DNA of 64,000 bases, taken from assembly GCA_012934845.2 (NCBI GenBank), contig WNNJ02002993.1:1-64000 (forward strand). Direction: 5' to 3'. Positions 1 to 13,500 of the stretch are shown here, piece by piece (the first letter of the stretch is position 1; each line of letters opens with the position of its first letter). The DNA is from Pomphorhynchus laevis (Eukaryota > Acanthocephala > Palaeacanthocephala > Echinorhynchida > Pomphorhynchidae). The notes below the pieces were generated by a model that was not told the DNA's origin, ran no database searches, and was given only the letters and a program-made list of their open reading frames with translations. The position numbers and the translations under genes were made by a program.

Positions 1-439
1 AATATAATAAATTGGATAATTAATTAGTATATTCATTAGATATTTAAATATAGGACTGCAAAATTGTACGAATGCATGTTAAAATCACTAAAGATAAAAA
101 ATATGGGACTTGAGTATATTTAATAGGAAATCAAGAACAGCGAACGAACGATATACCATACATAAAGTAATAATAGCATTTCCAGATAGGTAGTACTCAA
201 TTGTAGAGCCTCGGCATAATATGAATCATCAATGAATTTTACAGACGAACCAACAGTCAAACTTACATCCACATAGAAGGCAATTTGATCATCATTTCCA
301 TGTGCTCGATCAGAGATAAACTGATACACATTCAGATAAATTTGTCAGTTACGGTTGTTGACCCGATCAAAAAGCAAAAACCAGCGTGGTATGATGTTTA
401 ATTAAAAACATTATCGAGAATTACATTTGTGTCGAACAT

Positions 440-920
440 AACTTGTTTAATTTTGGTGAAAATAAAATTATAGACACTAGTATTTTTAATTTTGACTTTG
501 ATTTCCCTTATATTGATTGGGAGGGTCAAAGTTTGCTGTCATGCCTTCGACTTAAAAAGAAACTCGGTAGTTTCCTTCTCTTCAACTTGATGTTGGTCCA
601 ACATGTTTGTCATCCTACGTATATCGGATTTCGGTCTATTCTTGACTTAGTTTTTACAATAGTTATTGGTGATATTTCCAACATCTGATATCATCCACGT
701 AGCATAAATTATGCTACGAGATGATATCTACGAGATATCATCTCGTAGCATAAATTCATGTGTGCCTCAAGGGTATATCTTGGGCCTTTTACTTTTCAAC
801 GATTTCATAAACACTCTTATGAGGTAATTACGTTGTGGATGTCTTGCTTATGAAGACCATGTTAATATTTACAGTAAGATTGAAATTTTAGAAGATTACC
901 ATCACCTGCAAGCCAATATT
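440..920 (+). mobile_element. Degraded LINE fragment (endonuclease end and RT block)
   Basis: Two short blocks read as pieces of a CR1/Jockey-type non-LTR retrotransposon. At 505-690 the translation has the end of an APE endonuclease (IDWEGQ, then LVQHVCHPTYI and ILDLVF, the usual 'leqhV..PT...ILDLV' block). At 745-920 it has an RT block (CVPQGYILGLLLF, then a decayed YADD region and LQANIDKIFFWS). The linking part is missing and is replaced by a hairpin at 709-753. The translated blocks are not in one frame, so this is a dead copy. Family assignment beyond CR1/Jockey-like is uncertain. Confidence 0.6.
709..753. repeat. Perfect 20-bp-arm hairpin
   Basis: Arms at 709-728 and 734-753 are exact reverse complements (left arm starts TTATGCTACG), with a 5-nt loop TACGA. 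It lies at the junction between the endonuclease and RT blocks of a decayed LINE, so it may mark a small fold-back insertion or a deletion scar. Confidence 0.75.
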
Positions 921-1919
921 GATAAAATATTCTTTTGGAGTTATGATACTGGCATCACTTAAAAAAATTAAAGAGATAAAATACACAAAACACTTAAAGA
1001 TCATTGCCAACTCTTATCGTGAAATCAATTCCGTCATACTTGGAAATATAACCAAGAGAAGACGACTGATAACAATATTAAATTACAAGACCCACCAAAT
1101 TATCGGGATTGCGTTCATTTGGTTCAACCAATGTCAAAATCAAAGAAAACAACTAGAGTTGATCGGAAACTCACGTCCGCTAATACGAGACTTATATTAA
1201 GAAACAGATCGGTTACGATAACAAAGATTACAAGTTTGGACTCATGTCTCAATTTCAATCACAGATGATGATAACATCTCTAAACGGACTTTCCTTTGCG
1301 GCTTATGCTGTGCTGCGCATGTCGGAAAACTATTGACGAATAGTGATCAATACGATGAGGATATTCTAAAAGTTGGCGAAAACACCATACTACTACCCTA
1401 ATAAGTGAGTAAGCCGCCTCCACTGCCAACTTTGACTTCCAATGCATCGAAAGACACCGCAGAAGAGTCAGTCACGTCTGCAGTATCGGTAGCAAGCACT
1501 ACTGACCCGTAAATTACATTTGTAACTGAGCTGTATGTTGAACAACTATCAAGATGTTCAGGCAAGTGTCCTATAGACAAACAAACGACCAAGTTCACTG
1601 ATCGTAGTGCTATAAGTGTAAGTTCCTCAGAATCTGTCGAGTTTCTGAACCGTGATATTATAAGGGAACATGCCTTCATACGATTTCTTAATAAGGAGGA
1701 TTAATCTACAATATATCCATCTGCTACTAATCATAATTGGCCTAAATACATCTGAACAACTATCAGTGGAATATTCAGATTCTGCCTATCCCCAGCATTG
1801 CTTATATGACGAGCTCAGCGAGGATCTAATTACCATAGCATCCTCAAGAAAAGACGACAACGTTGATAACAAAAGTTTCTAAATCATTAGGTCAATAAAT
1901 ATTTTACCTATTCGTTTGA

Positions 1920-4470
1920 GAAAGGACAGTGACGGGATAAACCCTGATTGTGGATGTGGGTTAACAGCTATTAATGAAGATTTAATTAAATTCTTTCCGA
2001 TTCAGGCGTGCTTCCTGATGCAGCACACCCAAACCTTTTCAAAATTTGCAAAACTACATTAACGCGCTCGGGCAGTCATCTTTGGTAACATATCTGAGTC
2101 TTGTTCTGTGAACATTTAACATCGTCTGAATGATGATTTTGCGAAGGTACGCTCTGTTCTTTCATCAGTCGTTAAAGATTTATCTAATGAAATTATCTCC
2201 AAGATTAAAATAGTTTTAATTCCTGTTTCGCGTGGTTAGAAAAAATGAGGATAGTAGCAGTCGTCCTAGACTACTAAAATCCATTTTGAAAGATGAACAA
2301 TCAATTAAAATTATTCTCCATAATTCGTTTCGTTTGTTTGGTACTAACAAGTCAGAATACTAAAAGATCTTGATATTGAAGAGCGCAAACGCCTGCGTAA
2401 AGCGACGAAACTCTTGAATATACGCATAAATAACGGAGAGACAAATCGGACAATACGAAATTTTCAGGTTGTGCGGCAGAGGACTTGGATTCACTGAACC
2501 CTGCTAACAACGGGATCGGTCTGAATCACGCTGCCACAGTTTCTTCTTCGCTAGTGAAATCAATGTATCATAGTAATAATTGTTTGGATAACTTTATCGA
2601 GTACAAATCTCCCGTATGGTATGCACTTAAGGGTATAGAAATGCCTACTCTAAACATCACACAAAATTCCACAGATTTTCATTGTTTGCTTCTTTACTCG
2701 AATGCGCGTCGTATTCTTTCTAAAATTTACGAATTAAGAATTCAGGCCCAAGTACATAATCCTTTGTTGGTTGGAATAACAGAGTCGTGATTAAAACCTG
2801 ATGTTACTGATGGTGAGATCGATTTATCTTATTACTTTTGTTATCAGGCTGACAGGTGCAATAGAAAGAGAGGTAAAGTAATACTGTATGTTCACTTTAG
2901 CGCAGTAGTTACACTGCTCGAAGTAAAATTTGATGATGGAGTTGAATCTTTATGGGTGAGGGTATCACTCTCAAATCGCCAACCGATTGTCATTGGTCTC
3001 ATTTATCGTAGCCCATACGCTAAGGTAGGTTGCATTGCCAACGATTTTCATAAGTACGCTACTTCGCACGATGCGTTAGTTTTGGGAGATCTCAATATGC
3101 ATAATGTAAATTGGGAAGCCTAAACACCCAGAGTAGGATGTGATAGTGGTTCATTAGAGTTAATCGACTCTATCAACGTTTTAAGTCTCACTCAACATGT
3201 GAGAGACTTCACTCTTTTCTGTGAAAATCAGCGATCTTTGTTAGATATTTGTCTGTTCTTAACCGTATGTTTTGTAGACCACGTCACTCACCTTGAACCT
3301 CTAGGATCATCATACCATTGTGCCCTTCTATTCACTCCTACTTATCGCAAGGTCTTTCAATCCACAGATCGTTTTTAAATACTATTCAGTGTTTCAAGAC
3401 GAATTATCAATTGGCAGTATGTGTCTTTCCGGTATATGTTGGCTGAATCCTCTTGTGGTTGGTGTTGAAACGGCATGGCAACAATTTGAAGCGATACGTT
3501 TAGATTTTTTCTTACGCTTCTCGCCTAGGAAAGTTACGAAAGTTGGTTTACATTGTAAACCTTAGTTTGATAGGGAACTCCGTCAAGCCTTAACAGAAAA
3601 ACATCTATCTTGTAAGAGGTTTAAGAATGGTGAAATTAACAGTTTTTCTCATTAAAGTAAGGAATCGTTTTACAAATTTAAAACACAATAAACGATGTAG
3701 TTTTGAAGAAAGGATTGCACAGGAGGCTTTCGCAACCATGGTCGCTTGTTCAAATACGCGAACTCAAAGCATAGAACGGGACATGTTCGGCTTGTATCGG
3801 GCAGTGGACATGCCCCTCGATAAATATTAAGAAATCGCTAATGCGTTTGTTGAACATCTTTAATCTCGTCAAACTTGGTTATTTATGAGTGATTATCAAT
3901 TCGCTATTTTGCTTCAAATTATGGATCAATCTACCGCTACAGTCGCACGAAAATCGGATATGTTGGTAGAATTTCCTTGCTGATTGGGATCAGCACTTTA
4001 GATTGGTTTTTATAGAAATTAGTACTTCGGAGGATTTTAACGGTATGAATAATAGAAAGTTGCAGCATTTCTCATCCTATAATATTCAACTCTTATCAAA
4101 TAATTTAACCTGATTACATTATTATCAAATATTGAGCTGGATCTAGCTTTATCCTTCGATGAAATTGAGATGGCTCTTATGCATATACAAATGCTTATCT
4201 TGGAATTGCAACTCTAACACACATATAAATGGTTCTCATCAATAGTGTTAAATCATTTTAATAAATGCGATTGAATAGGCTGATCGTAAATACATCAAAG
4301 ACTGAAGCCATAAAATTTCTTAAAATAGATAGACTTGCAAATACTAATATGCTAACATATAGAATCAATAATATTCCATTTCGCAATCAATATACCTATT
4401 CAAGTGTCACCTCTCGTTGGTGTTTTGGGAAGCATTTGAGAAGAAACTGTAAATTCATAACTTCTTTGTA
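1920..4470 (+). mobile_element. Decayed CR1-type LINE (ORF1 end, endonuclease, RT tail)
   Basis: In order on the plus strand: an ORF1 C-terminal block near 2370-2480 (LDIEERKRLRKATKLLNIR) that resembles the same region of the intact CR1 ORF1 in this window (LSPDERLQLRKANIELRHR); an APE endonuclease at about 2680-3350 (VVIGLIYRSPYA, VLGDLNMHNVNW, LLDICLF); and an RT C-terminal tail at 4265-4440 (VNTSKTEAIKF, YRINNIPF). Frames change repeatedly and stops are frequent, so it codes for nothing now. It appears to be a diverged relative of the 11.0-15.3 kb element, with most of the RT deleted. Confidence 0.65.
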
Positions 4471-4559
4471 AATGCCCCCTTTGATAAAAAAGTTTTTGTG
4501 AAGCCTTAAAATATTTTAACACAATGCTACTCCTTTCACTAATCTACGCTTTGAATGCA

Positions 4560-5760
4560 TATTGGAGTCATTATTCGCTGGAATGCTGCAACCACATTGG
4601 TGAGGCCAAAGGGAATACGTTTTAATTCGTATAGCTTTCCGTCAGCTTGGAAGATGTAATATGTGTCTCATCAACTCAAAATGGAATTTGGAAAAAAAAG
4701 TTTTCAAGTCGATAGTGCTGAACATTTTATATCGTGATAGTTGTCAATAAAATCATCTATCCATGGCAAAGGGAAGGCGTCCAATTGAGTGAATTTGTTA
4801 ATAGTTGCAGAATAGTCTACTACAATTCTCTGCTTTAATAACAGTGTAACCATTGATGACCGCTTGAATCAAAGCAGTATTTTAAGTATTCGTGAAAAGT
4901 TGATCATTTTTACCAGTACCACCGATTACAGCACCTAGAATGCTCGATTCTTTATGTTTTTGATCTACAAACTTTGGCATAATGACCTAGCTTACCACAA
5001 GAATGGCAAACGGTGTTTCTAGCAGGGCATCGTGATCTTAAATGCTTTTGATTCCCACAAAAGTAATACACTTGGCGACGTGAAGCATTACAAATCGAGG
5101 GATCCGTATTATCTTGTAATGTGTTGCTCTTTTCGCACTAGTTGAAGATAGTTCGTTGAATATAGGTTGGTCAGATTTGTCTGTAGTTAAAGGGAATGAG
5201 TTCGCCTCGGTTTGAACTCTCTCGAGAAGTCGAGCGAGTTTATATGCTTGATCCTTTTCACTGATAGCATTTCCGAGAATGCGTTGACGGATCGCTTGGT
5301 TCGATAAAACAGCGACGAATGTATCACGCAGAAATATATCTCTGTGAAGTTCGACTGATACAGCATCGAAGATACATTCGCGACCCTTTGATTCAAGTTG
5401 GCGAATTAATTAATTGACGATTTGACCAGGAGTTTGTCGCATGTTGCTTAATTGATGACGCATAAAGAGATCTGTCTTTTGATTTGTAAATGTTGTAGAT
5501 AGAATCTTGATTGCATCATCGTAGGTATTCTTTTCACAAAATAGATCAAAAACATCAGTTGATACATGATTCAAACGCAGGTTGAATTTGTTCATATTTG
5601 AGATATCCTCTATTGAGCATATAAAAGCGTTGAAACGTTGCAACCAATGTCACCACATGCGCTCAGCATTAGAATTGTCAGGGATAAGTTCTAGGACACT
5701 CGGTTTAAGCAGCTTATCCATCTTAACAATATTTGAGTAAATTGTACCACGAATTAGAAC
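4560..5760 (-). mobile_element. Gypsy-type LTR retrotransposon fossil (gag and part of pol)
   Basis: Reading the minus strand, the right half shows a Gypsy-like gag: a capsid-type block (YDDAIKIL, FMRHQLSNMRQTPGQIV) followed by a CCHC zinc-knuckle region ([14 protein letters not shown]). The left part near 4570-4670 shows the reverse-transcriptase signature IPFGLTNVVAAFQ. No flanking long terminal repeats were recognised. The copy is clearly broken, with several breaks and large missing parts, and looks old. Confidence 0.65.
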
Positions 5761-5838
5761 CGAAATTTGACAGGCTTTACTCAAATATCTGGAATACAAT
5801 TACAGTAAGGTTCATATGTTTTCAATAAGTTAAGTATC

Positions 5839-6140
5839 ATGACTTGGACCATAAACTTCAGAAACAATGGACGAATAAACTCTACAAAATGCACTGCAAA
5901 CGCTTACTGGATGGATCCCGAACTCCGGAGACACGCGTGCGGCTGCTGGCCATTGGTTCACAGTGGTCTGGGCGTACACCACAGCCATTCTTTCAAATGC
6001 TCTTGCGATCAAGCAATCGAGAGAGACAGCTCGCATGTACTAAATTGCGCAGATCAAAGGTTTGGCAATCACGTCCTATAGCATTTTATCAGCTCATGAG
6101 GATGTCTTTTAAGCTTCCGGATTGCCGTCAAGGTTAGAGC
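5839..6140 (+). mobile_element. Possible LINE C-terminal zinc-motif fragment
   Basis: This block is richer in GC than its surroundings. One plus frame ends in CSCDQAIERDSSHVLNC, a C-x-C-x8-H-x3-C arrangement like the zinc motif found after the reverse transcriptase in some non-LTR elements. Two overlapping plus frames and one minus frame are open here, so coding direction is not certain. Family not recognised. Confidence 0.35.
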
Positions 6141-7779
6141 CTACCGATCTAATGTGAGGTAACGAAAAACGACCAGATGGCGCTACATTGCTTCCATATG
6201 CAGTCTTGGAAGTTGGATGCGATTGTAAAGACTTGACGCCTGGACCCTTATTCGAGTGAAAATATCCGACAGCTTGGTTTATCAAAGTAAACAATTTACG
6301 TGTAGTTTTTGTTCTTCAGTAAAACTTTCAAATCTATCCTGCTCATCCACATCTGTCTCAAACACCACCACTCAGACTGATTCTTTTTTCGACGTTTCTC
6401 TCGCATCAACACCTGACTTCGCATCGTATAATCCCGTTCTTGAAACTTTTCCAACACACACTCCTCGTTTAACTACGGATAAAATTACCCTTAATCTTAA
6501 TCTTCCTAACAATGCAAACAGTAAAGATCTTCATCTCGTACCTCATTTTTCCTATTCCTCCCCACATTTAAATACATCTCATACCTTTTTCTTCTCTTCA
6601 CGTACTCCTTACAATGCCTCCACCGTATCACTTCTCAATAATTTACAGCCTTCCGTCAAAATCATCCTTTATAACATCTCCGATCAACCGATTTAACAAT
6701 CCACTCCTGTCACACATGCTCCAAACGTATCACTCCTCAATAATTTACATCCTTCCGTAAAAATCATCCCCAGTAACATCTCCGATCAACCTATTCAACA
6801 CTTCACTCCTGTCACACATGTTCCAAGCTATCTTAAATCTTCACTTAGCACCTCTGTCATTCCCAAGTTTACCTGCTCTTCTGCCTCTACTCCTACCAGG
6901 TCTGTCCGTCCACCACTTCCACGTAATCGTTTTCCTTCGCGCGATCGATGCATTATCATATCTAACTTAAAGCTTCACAAATCTGCTTCTCTTCAACGTC
7001 CACTATGATGATGTATCTGCTTTAATGTCTATCCTCTCAACAATTCTTGCTGATGATAATCCATCCCTTTTCAATAATATCGCTCATGTGTCATTTATCC
7101 GTTTAAACAATTCTATTAAATTCAATAATATCAGTCCTCCACTCCAAAAATCATTTTCCGACATAGTTCACATGCATCCTTGGTACTTTCCCAACGTTTT
7201 AAACTTCTTACCACTTCGTGTAATTGTCGCATCTTTCCTGACTGCTCAAATTCTGATATTGTACAGCTCAATTTAGCTCGCATTGAGAAACATCGACGTG
7301 AAACAAACGGCGAATCATCATTATCAATTCATCAAATCAACGGACATTTTCACGTTGTACACAAGGCCAAAAATTCGATGGCGTCCATCTCTCTCCCTTG
7401 TCTTCTTTGTTAGTCGATCTCGCTCCTGAGCATACATTCTTCATAAAGTTAATATGCTCCTTGATATTTTCGCTCAATTATCTATCGATATTCTCTGCAT
7501 TACCGAATCCTGGCACTCTGACTCCTACGATCTTGCTATTTGTCGTCTATGTCGCTCTGGTCGTTCTCTAGTTGAATCAGCTCGTCCAATTGTCTCTCAA
7601 ACATCTACTGCTTCTAACATGGCGGTATTGTTGCCATCGCTCGTCACTCAATATCTCTACGTAAAATTAACGTTAACATCCGTTACACTTCGTTCGAATT
7701 ACTCGTATAAAGATTATCAACTCCTTTCCCACTGGAACTTGGGATTGTATACCATTCAGGTTCAGTTGCCCCCTCACGG

Positions 7780-8529
7780 ATGGTCTTTAACGACCTTGCA
7801 GTTATTATGTCTCACTGTTCATTGTCTTATACTCCTTCTTTTGTTCTCAGTGACTTTAACATTCGTCTTGATCGCTCGGCTGACTCTGACTCTATCACTT
7901 TAATTAATTTTTTTTCTGATTTTAACTTTAAATTACTTTCAACAAGCCCAAGTCATATTCTCGGCGGTGCTCTCGACATCATTGCTGTTCCTTACTGCTT
8001 CAATGACTATACCTTCTTGTCAATTACTGATCCTGGTTTGTCCGATCATTTCCTTATCACTCTTACTCTTACTCGTCCCCATCCTCCTTCTCCGCCTCCA
8101 CCATTATCCACACTAAGTCAACCCTGGAAACTTATCGATATCCCTATTCTTTCACAGCCTTACTCAATTCTTCACTATTTTCACTTCCACTTAACTATCT
8201 CTCCAGATGATCTCTTCATTCTGTTTAATTCTGAACTTACGAACATCCATAATAACTTTCCGCCTATACTACCACGACGTTTTAAACGGTCACGCCATGC
8301 TCCCTGGTTCGATTCAGACTGTAGTCTTTCTAAGCCTAGGCTACGTCACTCTTTTCGTGTGTTTAACCCCTTTCTTAAACGTTCTCCATCCTCAGTCACT
8401 CCAAATCTCCGTGCTTCATATCTTTCTCTCCCCGTTCCCATCTCATTCTTATGCGAACTAAATGTACTCTCTATTGGCGAAATCAACTCGAGTCCTCTTC
8501 CAACTCTAAATCTCATTGGAAAATCTTAA
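7780..8529 (+). pseudogene. LINE endonuclease segment
   Basis: This open frame holds the C-terminal half of the APE-type endonuclease of the 6.3-10 kb LINE: SDFNIRLDR (the GDFN catalytic block with S for G), LGGALDIIAV (the ILDLV block) and the SDH catalytic triplet in GLSDHFLITL, followed by a proline-rich linker. The N-terminal half of the domain is in another frame at 7454-7700 (DILCITESWH). It nicks target DNA in live relatives; here the frame breaks rule out function. Confidence 0.6.
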
Positions 8530-8716
8530 ACTCAATTCTTTCACGATTATATACCCCTTGCAACATAAATTCTGATGAATATTTCTCTTATCCGCAATCC
8601 AAGCTATCTAATTTAATTTCCGTTCTACCCATATTTCCCTTGTATCCTCTCATCTCTTTAAATACTTCCTGTCATTACCTAATAAAACCTCTCCTTCTGA
8701 CGCAATTCCCAACCAC

Positions 8717-9907
8717 TTGCTTAAAAAAATCTGCTTATATAACTCACCGTTCCTAACCACTTTGTTCAACTTGTCTATCCGCAACCGCATATTTCCTTGC
8801 AACTGGGAATTCGCCACTGTTCGCCCTCTCCTCAAAAAGCAATCTCTCGACCCTTCACTACCATCTTCGTACATTCCTATCTCACTTCCTCCAACCCTCA
8901 CTAAACTCCTTGAGCGTCTCGTTCTCAAGCAAGTTAATGCATATTTATTTTCATCCAACTTGTTCCCTCCCTTCCAAGCTGCTTTTCGCTCTAATCACTC
9001 CACTAAAATTGCCTGTCTTAACGTTTATAACGACTTACTCATCTCGCGCGATCAAAAATTATGTAGTCATATTTTTCTTGATCTATCATCTGCTTTCTAC
9101 ATTGTCGATCACTCGATTTATCTCCATCGTCTTTGTCATGATTATGGCTTCTCTTTACACATTGTGGCTTGGTTTTCTTCATATCGATCAAACCGTACTT
9201 TTCGCGTTTGTTCTAACTCTTCTGATTCCCATCCTTCTTCCATCCCGTCCGGTCTTCCACAAGGCTCCGTATTAGGCCTTTTGTTTTTCTCTCTTCTTCT
9301 CGGTGATTTGTCTTCTATCTCTCATGCATTTAATTTTCATACTATGCAATATGCTGATGGCATTCTCATCTATGCTCACGCACCTGCATATCGTATTCAC
9401 GATCTTAGTGTTTCTGCTTTCAACTGTCTTGTCTCTATTTCCAATCATCTTTCTTCTCTTCGCCTTTCTCTGAATCCTGATAAATCCAAAGTTATGTGGA
9501 TCCTACCTCGACGCCTCGTCTTCGAACCTCCATCCGTATCATTAAATTCTACAATTCTTCCTATCGTTGATAATCTAGTTTTCATAGGCTTCCATTTCGA
9601 CAACAGACTTTCACTTAAACCTTTCGTTAGAGATAAAGTACGCTCATCTACCTTGATACTCTGCAACCTCCGTGGAATTCGTAGATTGATCGATTTCCCT
9701 TCTTGTATGACTCTCATATCTTTCATTTTCTCAAGACTTTATTACTGTCTTAGTCTATTTTCCGACTCACCTAAATCCACTCTTTTTCCACTACAACTCA
9801 TCATCAACGCAGCCGTCCGAGTTCTCCTCCTCCTTCTTCGTCGTTTTGATCATACATCCTACGATCTTGCTTCTCTCGATTTGCCTACCATTTATTGTCA
9901 TGTTTAA
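8717..9907 (+). pseudogene. LINE reverse transcriptase segment (YADG)
   Basis: A 396-codon frame covers most of a non-LTR reverse transcriptase: FPCNWEFATVRPLLKK (finger), SSYIPISLPPTLTKLLERLV (PIS motif), FQAAFRSNHST, a D-x-S-x-A-F block (LDLSSAFYIVDH), GLPQGSVLGLLFF, then QYADGILIYA in the catalytic position. The second aspartate of YADD is glycine, which should abolish activity. The C-terminal part has the SRLYYC and HTSYDL landmarks that follow the RT in CR1-like elements. It belongs to the same copy as the upstream endonuclease frame. Confidence 0.7.
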
Positions 9908-9961
9908 ATTCGTCTTCTTCTCGTTGATTTTCGCCTTAGTGGACTTGTAAGCGTTCAGCTG

Positions 9962-10500
9962 TTACGCATTTGCCACATTAAATAAATTATTATGTTGTGA
10001 AAGCGGCCAAAATATGGTATGGGCCTTCAGTTGTACAAATATCCTTGCGGTCACCCATTTAGCCCATGCTGTGTCTTCCGGTGGCTCTGTCGCTCGCCAC
10101 GCAGAAGACGGCAAGCGCTGCAAGTACAGATACCTGGATGCTAACATTTTCCATTTTGTGCCTTTCGCCGTCTAGACACTGAACGGAATCACGAGCGCAC
10201 GGTCGCTCTTCGCTGCAATCTGAAAACGACTGTCGCAGAAAACGGAAAAGAGCACGCTTTGAACTTGGCTAATGCAGCGGATCCGCACCGCAGTGCAGAG
10301 CGGAAACGCAGCTTCCTATTTAGAAACCTCTGAAGACTACGATTTGAATTTTTTAAGGATGTTATATTTTATTTTAATTAAAATTAAATAATTTTTATTT
10401 ATCAATTAATCAATTATTTATTTATTACTCAAGCCTTCATTAACTTCAGATTATTAAACAACCCATACTCTATTAAAATAATAGTTAAATAATATTTTAG
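9962..10500. other. GC-richer block and AT-rich leader upstream of TMEM222
   Basis: Roughly 9970-10330 is noticeably richer in G and C than the flanks and shows no convincing reading frame; the 61-codon minus frame has no recognisable motif. It could be the promoter or 5' exon region of the TMEM222 gene that starts at 10525, or an unrelated insertion. 10330-10500 is plain AT-rich DNA. Confidence 0.3.
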
Positions 10501-10524
10501 TAAGGTTTTTATTATAGATTTACA

Positions 10525-13500
10525 ATGGAAAGATGTGTTGTTGATAGTAAAAATAGGCTATTTCCCTTTTGTGTAGTATGGACTCCAATTTCATTTATCA
10601 GGTAATCATTTATTTAAGTCATTGTTATAATTATGAATTAATGTCTATACACGTATATTATAATACATTTATTTGTTATACAAACTATTGATAAATATTG
10701 ATCCTAAACTTTGCAAATAAATTTGACTCACATTATGGGATGACCACATGAAATGTGATTATAAAAGACGGAAGGTTATGATAATTTGCCACATGATCAA
10801 TTTATAAATCGCATAATCGATTTCTAAATGTTTGTAAAATAAATACTAATAATATAAATAAAAGTTTTTTATTTATCAATTATTTAATAAGGTTTTTATT
10901 AAGAAATCTTGATTAAGTTAAAGTTATTGAACTTTTCAAACTTAATTAAAATAATATTTTTATAATGTTTACATAATTTCATAATTATGACATAATTTTG
11001 AATATTATTATTATAGTGTACAAGTTACTAGCCGCAAATGACTGTTTCAACTGTTCACAAATTACATTTTAAAATACATCCACGAATCCAAATTAGAGTT
11101 CACAATCCACTTCAGCAGCATCTTCTTGAAGTGTCTATTGCTAGTAGCATTGACGACGTCTTCAGGCAGCGAATTCCAAACATTCAATGCGCGGTGGGAA
11201 AGCCTACTCACACTCCTTATTTTGCCATGGGGGAATTTAAATAACGTAAGGGAGTGACCTCTGCGACGCGAATTTCTCAATTTTATCGAATTGGATGGGA
11301 ACCCCTCTTTTCCACGAACCAAATGCCACATCGCTACAAGATCTAAATATAGTAGCCTCTGGGCCGTTGAAGGCATTTTTAAGCAAGCTAGGCGCTCATT
11401 GTAAGAATAAAGAGATGTAATGCAAAGTTTGGTTCCTCTACGTAAAATCGACTCGGTCTTTTTCATCTCAGCCTTGGTGGATGGAAAAGTTGATGCGATG
11501 CAGTATTCCACATGCGGACGGACTAACGCACAGTAGAGATGCTTAAATAATTTTGGATGCAGCTTACTAAATGTGTTCTTAATACAATACAAGGCCTTCA
11601 TGGCTTTACCGTAGATATAATCGGTATTCGGTCGTGTTTTAAGGTCGTTATTCAAAATAATCCCTAGGTCTCTATGAACAGAAATGTTGTGAAGCTTATA
11701 ACATCCTAAATAGAATTCATGATCAGATTTACATTTGCCGAGTTTCATATGAACGCACTTATCTACATTTATGGTCATACCGGTAGCACTGCTCCAGTCG
11801 TAGATTGTCTGGAGATCATGTTGTAGATGCCGGCCATCAGGATCTGAGATGCTATCGCACCACACTTTCACATCGTCTGCGAATGCCAGGCAGGGACTGT
11901 TTATGCGTAACAGAAGATCATTGAGAAATATAATAAAAAGCAAGGGACCAAGGACTGTACCTTGCGGAACTCCGGATTTAACTAACCTAGTAGAAGACAT
12001 GCTATTGCCAACCCTCACCTGAAATGATCTCCCGTCCAAAAAATCACGAATCCAATTGCATAACATGGAGGATACTCCGTAGTGTGCTAACAACCTAATC
12101 ATCCCATAATGAGGGACGCGATCGAAGGCTTTCGAAAAATCAATAAAGATTATATCGAGTGAGCTACCAAAACTTAACGACTGGGTCCAAGTTTCGCGCG
12201 CGGTAAGCAAGTTCGTCAAACAAGAACGGGAGTGACGAAAACCATGTTGAGCGGACGATATTATACCAAGAGAGACAAGATGATCGTAGACTCTAGTGCT
12301 GATGGCGCGTTCGAGAACTTTGCACAGAGAAGAGGTTAAGCTTATTGGCCTATAATCACCACAGGATGATGCAAAAAAATTTTCGGGAATAGGAACAACA
12401 ATTGCAGTTTTCCAATCTTCTGGGACACTGCCAGTGGCTAGAATTTTATCAAAAATAATAGTCAGGAATGGTGCCAGGTAACTCGGTAAAGCTTTGAGCA
12501 GGTATGGGGAGATGTCATCGGGGCCAGCTGCGCTAAAAGGACGAATATTATTGAGATAATCTTGAATTTCAGTAACGCAAATTGGCCGGGATTCATTACG
12601 CGGAGGGATAGAGCACCCGTACCATATCATATGAGAATCGCAATGTGGTAAAGTGGATAAAGAGAACGAGGATGCGAAGGTCTCAGCTATATCAGTTTCA
12701 TTTGTAACCAAGCCACATTCAGAGTGCACATGCTTGATTGCAGAGTTGAGCGTTCCGTTTTGCTGAGCATATGACCAAAATAGCTTGAGGTTGCGATTAA
12801 CTTCCTTGATGATTGTAGATTCGAATTTATCACGTTTTAACGTTTTCATACGAGTACAGACGTTCCTAAGATACCTATAAATGTTAGCGTAATACGGAAG
12901 CGAACGAGATAACTTCCAAAGACGATTTCGTACTCGCAACATCAATCTCAGGTCCTTATCGAACCAAACAGGATATTTAGTATTTGGCGAGATGATACGC
13001 TTTGGTGCAAACACGTCAGAAATACCTAAAAGGTAATCCCCAATCACTTTTAGTGAGACTTCTTTAGTATTTGTTAAAGATAGTGGACGACGTTGACAGA
13101 AAGATAAAATTTGCTCATCAAGCACTTTTGACCAAACCCGTTTTACGATGGGAGCCGTAAAATTGCGGAATTTAAAGTTTGGGGTGACCTGTAGTGATAG
13201 CACGCAGTGGTCAGAGTTACCTATCGGTGGAAGATAATCCACTCGAGCTATGTCTTCAAGACGTTTGGAAAAAACTAAGTCAAGTATAGTATCATTATTA
13301 TGGGAAGAAAATCGTGTGGGCTCTTGAATGTGTTGTACTAGTAAGAGTTCATCAGCGAGGAAGTGGGAGATTTCTCTTTCTACGACGGTGCCATCATCAA
13401 ATATTGTTTGCCGCCAATCTGATCTAGGTAGGTTGAAGTCTCCTAGAAGAAGGAAATGAGAACTGATACTTATCGATCGCAATACTGACTTCAGAAGATT

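Larger units (their letters stand above)
6256..9960 (+). mobile_element. Long decayed LINE (CR1/Daphne-like)
   Basis: About 3.7 kb of a plus-strand non-LTR retrotransposon. A Ser/Thr/Pro-rich ORF1-like frame (6256-6696 and on to about 6990) is followed by an APE endonuclease (7440-8130: ILCITESWHSD, SDFNIRLD, GLSDHFLITL) and a reverse transcriptase (8717-9907). The coding strand is unusually rich in C and T, with Ser, Leu and Pro common. Frameshifts separate the blocks, and the catalytic YADD is YADG, so it is inactive. The C-terminal RLYYCLSLFSD...LQLIINAAVRVL block is typical of CR1/L2/Daphne-like elements; the exact clade is not settled. Confidence 0.75.

Noticed and set aside
1398-1882. 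Minus and plus frames of 70-93 codons
   Set aside because: No motif recognised; they lie between two LINE remnants and may be eroded ORF1 sequence, but this could not be supported.
5830-6036. 68-codon minus frame opposite the zinc-motif fragment
   Set aside because: No motif; the plus strand gives the more sensible translation, and the frame is probably a shadow.
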